A stretch of 64,000 nt of DNA, taken from contig NZ_JANIPJ010000023.1 of assembly GCF_024623455.1 (NCBI RefSeq), forward strand, positions 1 to 64,000. The letters are read 5' to 3'. A model generated the notes under the pieces. That model was not told where the DNA came from. It searched no databases and worked only from the letters and a program-made list of their open reading frames with translations. Every line of letters starts with the position of its first letter. Position 1 is the stretch's first letter. Shown in pieces: positions 59,117-64,000 of the stretch. Source of the DNA: Paenibacillus soyae (GTDB lineage: Bacteria > Bacillota > Bacilli > Paenibacillales > Paenibacillaceae). The position numbers and the translations under genes are program-made.

Positions 59117-60991
59117 TTGTTGAATGCGAAGCAGATGGCGGAGCAAGCCTCCGTCACCGCCTTCCTGAATTGTTACCTGCGGGAAACGGGGGCGGGCGTC
59201 TGGCGGGAAGCGGGAGCCGGCAACCGGCGAAGCGGCACCGCGGAGCTGAAGCTGCTCCTGCCGTCGCAGGGCTTGACGATCATCGCCGGCGCGGCTTACC
59301 GGTCGCCGACGGGCAGACATCAATTCCGGCTGCCCACGTATCGGCAGGATGCCGGATCCAAGCTGCCTGTTCCGATTCCCGTTACGACCCTGTTCTCGCT
59401 GCTCATTCAAGAGCTCTGCGCGGAGCAAGGGGAGGGGGCGGAGGCGGTCGAGCTGCTGCTGCGCGCCCTGCAAAGCTGCAGATTGCTTGAATCCTTTATA
59501 GCCGTGCGCGCGGGAGACGCGCAGGAGCTTTACAACCCCAAGCTTACGTTTCTCGAGTCCGAGCAGTCCCTTGTATTCGGCCATACGTTCCATCCTACGC
59601 CGAAGAGCCGGCAAGGATTCCCGGAATGGAGACAGGGACGCTATTCCCCCGAAACGAAAGGCAGCTTCAAGCTGCATTATTTCGCGGTTCACGTCAGCCT
59701 GCTGAGGCAGGGCTCCGAGTCGAAGTTGCAGGCTTCGGACATTACGCGGAGCGAATGTCTGGCCGGCATGGCGGAAGCGGGAGATCGTCTTCCGGCCGAT
59801 GCGGCCGCTTATATCCGCGACGAATCGTTTGCGCTCGTCCCGGTTCACCCGATACAGGCGGAGGAGCTCATGCACGGCGAGCGCGTGCAGTCCTGGCTCC
59901 GGGATGGCAAGCTCATATCGCTAGGCCCGATCGGGCTGCCCTTCTTCCCCACTTCATCCATTCGCACCGTCTATCATCCCCAGTCAGACTACATGTACAA
60001 GTTCTCGCTGCCGGTCAAAATTACGAATTCGATGCGTTTGAATCGAACGCATGAGCTGGAGGGGGCGCTTGAGGCCGCCAGACTGGCCGCCGCAATCGAG
60101 CCTTGGCTGGGAGGAAGCTTTCCGCGATTCCGGATCATTAGGGATCTCGCTTACGCTACGATAGGGGAAACGGCGAACGAGGAATCGGGCTTCGAGCTGA
60201 TCATTCGGGAGAATCCGTTCAAGGGCGAGAGCAGCCGCGGCGTGGCGCTCATGGCGTCTTTCACGCAGGAGGCGATACCCGCCGCGGAAGCTGCGCCGCT
60301 GCTCGCGAACGTCATCCGGCAATTGGCGGAACGGGAGAGGCGGCAGGCCGCCCAGATCAGCGTCGACTGGTTCCGGGCTTATCTGGCGATCTCTTTGCGG
60401 CCGCTGGCCGCGATGTACGCGGAGCACGGCATCGTCCTGGAGGCGCATCTGCAGAATTGCCTGCTCCGGTTAGACGAGGCCGGTTACCCGGAGCTGTTCT
60501 ACTACAGGGACAGCCAAGGCTATTATTACGCCCGATCGAGGGCTGGCCAGCTGGAGACGCTTGTTCCCGGCCTTGCTTCAGGCGGCAACGTATACGACGA
60601 CGAGCTGGCGGAGGAGCGATTCGGTTATTACCTGCTCGTGAACCATTTGTTCGGACTCATCCAATCGTTTGGGTTATTCGGCTTAGCCGACGAGCGGGTG
60701 CTGCTTCTCGAGCTGCGCGCGGAGCTCGAGCTGCTGGCACGGACTTATGGGGAGCGGGGCGCGCTATTCGAGAAGTGGATAACGTGCCGCAAGCTGCGGA
60801 TCAAAGCGAATTTGCTGACGAGGCTGCGCGACGTGGATGAGCTGGAAGCCGACCTCGAGCAAGCGGTATACGCGGAGATGGCCAATCCGCTTAGCGAGGC
60901 GGTACCCAGCAAGGAGCTGATCCGCAAGGCGAAGCGGGTTACGGCAAGATGGAGAAGAGAGGAGCCGGTCGTACATACCTTGCAAGCATAG
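59117..60991 (+). CDS. asbA: NIS siderophore synthetase AsbA-like (IucA/IucC family)
   Basis: 624 residues. Family blocks: GHTFHPTPKSRQGF (ATP/substrate loop), VPVHPIQAEELM, the ATP-binding FPTSSIRTVYHPQSDYMYKF and LPVKITNSMRLNRTHELEGA, and the C-terminal FerR-like HLQNCLLRLDEAGYPELFYY. In petrobactin synthesis AsbA joins citrate to spermidine. TTG 59117 has TGGAGGG at 9 bases. It is first in a Fur-controlled operon; 13 bp separate it from asbB. Confidence 0.88.
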   Translation: MLNAKQMAEQASVTAFLNCYLRETGAGVWREAGAGNRRSGTAELKLLLPSQGLTIIAGAAYRSPTGRHQFRLPTYRQDAGSKLPVPIPVTTLFSLLIQELCAEQGEGAEAVELLLRALQSCRLLESFIAVRAGDAQELYNPKLTFLESEQSLVFGHTFHPTPKSRQGFPEWRQGRYSPETKGSFKLHYFAVHVSLLRQGSESKLQASDITRSECLAGMAEAGDRLPADAAAYIRDESFALVPVHPIQAEELMHGERVQSWLRDGKLISLGPIGLPFFPTSSIRTVYHPQSDYMYKFSLPVKITNSMRLNRTHELEGALEAARLAAAIEPWLGGSFPRFRIIRDLAYATIGETANEESGFELIIRENPFKGESSRGVALMASFTQEAIPAAEAAPLLANVIRQLAERERRQAAQISVDWFRAYLAISLRPLAAMYAEHGIVLEAHLQNCLLRLDEAGYPELFYYRDSQGYYYARSRAGQLETLVPGLASGGNVYDDELAEERFGYYLLVNHLFGLIQSFGLFGLADERVLLLELRAELELLARTYGERGALFEKWITCRKLRIKANLLTRLRDVDELEADLEQAVYAEMANPLSEAVPSKELIRKAKRVTARWRREEPVVHTLQA

Positions 60992-61004
60992 GAGATTTCG
61001 GAGA

Positions 61005-62861
61005 ATGGAGGATGGGATTATAGCACGGGATAGCTTGATTAAGAAGAAGGAGAGCGCCGAACCGGGGACCGGGACGACGGCCGCGCGAAGGAAAGTGTTC
61101 GGGAAGCTCGTCGAGGCGCTTGTGCTCGAGGGCGTGCTGACGGCGGACGCGCGGGAAAGCTGTCCGGGCGGCGTCTCCATATATAGATTGGAAGGAATGA
61201 ACCGGCAGGGGAGACCTGTCGAATACGCGTTTGCGGCGAAGCGGCACGCGACGTTCGGCATGCTCCGCGTGATAGAGGGAGCAATCGAGAGGCGCGACGG
61301 CTTGGACAGGCGGGAAGCGGATGATTTAACCCTGTTCTTGGAGGAGACGGTCGCATCGGCGTATCCCGAGCATCCGATTCTGGCAACCTTCGCGGAAGAG
61401 CTCGAGGAGACGGTAAGGAAGGATGCGCAGTACGGGGGAAATAGCGGCGGGCAGGCTCGCACGGCGGACTACGAAACAGCCGATTTGCAGGAGATCGAGG
61501 CCTTATGCACGGACGGTCACCCTTACCATCCCTGCTACAAATCCAGAATCGGCTTCAGCGAGCGGGATAACCGGGCTTTCGGACCCGAATTTCGGCCGAA
61601 GCTTCGCTTGTTCTGGATAGCCGTTCCCCGCGGAGAAGCGATGTGGAGCGCCAGGGGCGAGTCGGATTGGCGCGATTTGGTATGCGGGCATCTGACAACA
61701 CAGGAAATCGAGCGGTTCGATCGGGCGTTAGCGGCTAGGGGATTGAAGCCTGCCGATTATTGCTGCTTGCCGGTCCACCCGTGGCAGTGGGAGCAGCTGT
61801 CGGCCAGAGAGCCTGGCGGCATCCGGGAACGGCTGGTCCCGTTGGGGCAAGGGGAAGCGGCATACGAGCCCCAGCAATCGATTCGCACGCTGAGCGCGAG
61901 CGGTCATGGCGGGGGCGGGCAGCGCCCCGACCTTAAGCTGTCTCTCGGCATCGTCAATACCTCTTCGAGGCGAATTCTGCGCTCTCATTCCGTCGTAGCG
62001 GCGCCCGCGGTGTCGGAATGGCTGCAGGCCATCTTGGCTAAAGACGCCTATCTGTCGCAAGAAGTGCGGCTTATCGTCCTTCACGAGTACGCGGGCATTA
62101 CCGTGCCCTCCGCGCAGGGAGAGCTCGGGGCGATCTGGCGGGAGAACGTGCGGAAGTACCTGGAGCCCGGGGAGGCGGCCATGCCGTTCTCCGCGATTGC
62201 TTCCATGGGCGGGGACGGCCTCCCGATCATCTCGAGGTGGGTGGAGGAGCAGGGCGCGGCGAGTTGGTTCGGGCTGCTGTTTCGCCGCTGCGTCCTGCCC
62301 GTCGTGCATCTTCTGGCCGCGCACGGCATCGTGCTCGAATCCCACGCGCAGAACATGCTGCTCATCCACCGCGGAGGGGTGCCGATCCGAACGGCGCTGC
62401 GGGATTTCCACGAAGGCGTCGAATATTACGCGCCATTTCTGCCGGCCAAGGAGCTTGTGCCGGATTTCGGCAGCATTCATCCGGCTTACGCATCGGGTAG
62501 GCTGGGGGATTTTTTCGAGATGTCCAGACTTGAAGATCTAAGCGAAATGATGATGGATGCGCTGTGGTTTATGAATATCGGCTACATCGTCATGTTCCTA
62601 TCGAGCCGGTTCGCGGTATCGGAGGAAGAATTATGGGATGAGGCGGCGGGCGAGCTGCTTAGGTACAGGGCGGAGTTTCCTCATCTTCAGGAGCGGTTCG
62701 ACGCGCTGCATCTATTCACGCCGGTCTGCCAGATCGAGCCTCTCGTGCAGAAGCGGATGTACGGCGGCACGCGGGTAACCCCCCGGCCGGCTCCCAATCC
62801 GTTATTCGAAGCGAAGATCCGAATCGAAAGCAGGGAGGGACATTTATATGCTAGTCGTTGA
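61005..62861 (+). CDS. asbB: NIS siderophore synthetase AsbB-like (IucA/IucC family)
   Basis: 618 residues. DGHPYHPCYKSRIGFSERDN, CLPVHPWQWEQL, VNTSSRRILRSHSVVAAPAV and LESHAQNMLLIHRGGVPIRT follow the NIS synthetase order. In petrobactin synthesis AsbB condenses the second arm onto citrate. It is clearly a paralogue of the gene before it. Its 3' end overlaps the next gene by 14 bp. Confidence 0.88.
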   Translation: MEDGIIARDSLIKKKESAEPGTGTTAARRKVFGKLVEALVLEGVLTADARESCPGGVSIYRLEGMNRQGRPVEYAFAAKRHATFGMLRVIEGAIERRDGLDRREADDLTLFLEETVASAYPEHPILATFAEELEETVRKDAQYGGNSGGQARTADYETADLQEIEALCTDGHPYHPCYKSRIGFSERDNRAFGPEFRPKLRLFWIAVPRGEAMWSARGESDWRDLVCGHLTTQEIERFDRALAARGLKPADYCCLPVHPWQWEQLSAREPGGIRERLVPLGQGEAAYEPQQSIRTLSASGHGGGGQRPDLKLSLGIVNTSSRRILRSHSVVAAPAVSEWLQAILAKDAYLSQEVRLIVLHEYAGITVPSAQGELGAIWRENVRKYLEPGEAAMPFSAIASMGGDGLPIISRWVEEQGAASWFGLLFRRCVLPVVHLLAAHGIVLESHAQNMLLIHRGGVPIRTALRDFHEGVEYYAPFLPAKELVPDFGSIHPAYASGRLGDFFEMSRLEDLSEMMMDALWFMNIGYIVMFLSSRFAVSEEELWDEAAGELLRYRAEFPHLQERFDALHLFTPVCQIEPLVQKRMYGGTRVTPRPAPNPLFEAKIRIESREGHLYASR

Positions 62862-64000
62862 CCAGGAACGGATTACGGCCGCGCAGCTGCGGGATATGCA
62901 AGACCGATTCGAAGCGCGAGAGCCTTTCGGGAGCGGCTTGCGCGGATTTTATGCCCTTTGCTCGAACGATCCGTTGTTCGTCGTAGCGATCGTCGCCCTT
63001 ATGCGCCGCAGAGGCGATTCCGTTCTTCTCCTGCATGGGGATACGCCGCGCGATACGGCCGTAAGGTTAGCCGTGAAGGCCGGCTGCGCGGGACTGTTCG
63101 ATCAATCGATAGAGGGGTACGCCGCGTTGCCTCCGTCCGGCGATGCCGGTCAAGGGGAACCTCTGATTCCGTCGTTATTCCAGTACAGCTCCGGCACGAC
63201 GGGCGAGCCCAAGCTGATCGGCCGGCCATGGGAGGAGATCGGGGCGGAGATCGCGAGCTATAACGAGAGGCTTCGCTCGCGGGGGCTTGCGGGGGAGACG
63301 CCGGTCGTGCTCGCGTCCATCGCGCATTCGTACGGCTTGATCGCCGGCGTGCTGTCAGCCTTCGAGAGGGGCGTTCAGCCCGTCGTATGCGGCACCAAGC
63401 ATCCGATGGCGATCGTCCGCCGCTTGGCGGAGCATCCAAACCATCTGCTGTACGCAGTGCCAGCGCTGCTGCAGGGCCTGATGCCTTTATTCGGGCGAGG
63501 CGGTGCACGTCTTCATGCGGTCGTCTCGTCGGGAGCGCCGATGCCTATCGGTCTCTACGAGCAGCTCCGCCAGACGGGCGCGACGCTTGTGCAGCAATAC
63601 GGCTGCACGGAAGCCGGCTGCGTCAGCTTGGCCATCGGCATGGCGTCGCATGACGATCTGGGCGAAGCGCTTGGCCACGCGGAGCTGCATGCAACGGCGG
63701 ACCCTGCGGAGCTGACCGTATCCGCGTTCGGGCGAGGCATCGCGACGGGCGACCTGGGCTGCATGGCGGCTGAGGGCCGGGCGCGATTCCTGGGCCGGAT
63801 CGACGACCTCATCAACGTATCGGGCTTGAAGGTGATGCCCGCCGAAGTGGAGGAGGTGCTCGGGCGTTTGCCGGGAATCGCGGAGGCCGTCGTCTATCGC
63901 GGAGCGCATCCGGCCTCGGGCGAAACGGCCGTCGCCATGGTCGTCGCGAAGGAGGGAGCGACGGTTACCTCCGAGCAAGCGCGGGAGTGGTGCCTGCGTC
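62848..64000 (+). CDS. asbC: AMP-dependent ligase AsbC-like (partial, runs off the window)
   Basis: 384 codons visible, no stop. ATG 62848 follows GGGAGGGA inside the end of asbB. The P-loop YSSGTTGEPKLI (about 113-124), the adenylation motifs QQYGCTEAGC and ATGDLGC, and GRIDDLINVSGLKVMPAEVE near the end define an acyl-adenylate ligase. In petrobactin synthesis AsbC activates 3,4-dihydroxybenzoate and loads it on the carrier AsbD. The protein is short at its N-terminus compared with general AMP ligases, as AsbC is. Confidence 0.87.
   Translation, partial: MLVVDQERITAAQLRDMQDRFEAREPFGSGLRGFYALCSNDPLFVVAIVALMRRRGDSVLLLHGDTPRDTAVRLAVKAGCAGLFDQSIEGYAALPPSGDAGQGEPLIPSLFQYSSGTTGEPKLIGRPWEEIGAEIASYNERLRSRGLAGETPVVLASIAHSYGLIAGVLSAFERGVQPVVCGTKHPMAIVRRLAEHPNHLLYAVPALLQGLMPLFGRGGARLHAVVSSGAPMPIGLYEQLRQTGATLVQQYGCTEAGCVSLAIGMASHDDLGEALGHAELHATADPAELTVSAFGRGIATGDLGCMAAEGRARFLGRIDDLINVSGLKVMPAEVEEVLGRLPGIAEAVVYRGAHPASGETAVAMVVAKEGATVTSEQAREWCLR

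Overview
The window looks like the chromosome of a spore-forming, moderately GC-rich member of the Paenibacillaceae (Paenibacillus/Cohnella type). Evidence: two complete ger-type germinant receptor operons, CotF-like spore coat proteins, a YhcN/YlaJ sporulation lipoprotein, a YesM/YesN two-component pair driving a carbohydrate ABC transporter, bacillithiol genes (yojF-bshB2), the start of a petrobactin-type asb operon, and strong AGGAGG-like ribosome sites with frequent GTG/TTG starts. The exact species cannot be read from the sequence.

Layout. 0-9 kb: a metallo-beta-lactamase-fold hydrolase divergent from an Lrp/AsnC regulator and DUF4317 gene; an orphan eCIS-core (DUF4157) effector-like protein with two small followers; aminopeptidase, histidine phosphatase and AlkD-like repair genes. 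9-13 kb: ger operon 1 (A-B-C). 13-15.6 kb: VOC, LysM and acetyltransferase genes. 15.6-23 kb: YesN/YesM, sugar-binding lipoprotein, two permeases and an SGNH esterase, probably one uptake and deacetylation unit for an acetylated oligosaccharide. 23-24.6 kb: an array of 51-bp palindromic repeats, a zinc ribbon protein and a two-gene coiled-coil operon. 24.6-27 kb: coat-protein pairs on both sides of a zinc alcohol dehydrogenase. 27-31.7 kb: acetyltransferase, AraC/GyrI-like regulator, a kinase-acetyltransferase fusion and a serine hydrolase. 31.8-36 kb: ger operon 2 (A-C-D-B). 36-37 kb: bacillithiol genes.

37-41.4 kb is an NAD/ADP-ribose locus: prs, nadV (nicotinamide phosphoribosyltransferase) and an NrtR-like Nudix gene in one operon, divergent from a poly(ADP-ribose) glycohydrolase-type macrodomain gene. 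The glycohydrolase would release ADP-ribose, the known signal of NrtR repressors, so the four genes may form a sense-and-refill circuit for NAD. 41.4-45.65 kb is an AT-rich accessory island with a frameshifted gene, a winged-helix protein, a 39-residue cationic peptide, a small membrane protein and a secreted amidase, ending at a 5'-truncated SRPBCC gene.

46-53 kb holds a second array of the same 51/52-bp repeat class, a chemoreceptor, a glycosyltransferase, small conserved genes, an ArsR/YjbQ pair, and gluQRS just downstream of a tRNA-Asp gene, which encodes the substrate of GluQRS. 53.4-58.6 kb combines a sporulation lipoprotein with a Tat-exported GMC dehydrogenase, its small subunit, TatC/TatA and a lipoprotein cytochrome c. 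59-64 kb begins a siderophore operon (asbA, asbB, partial asbC) preceded by a near-consensus Fur box.
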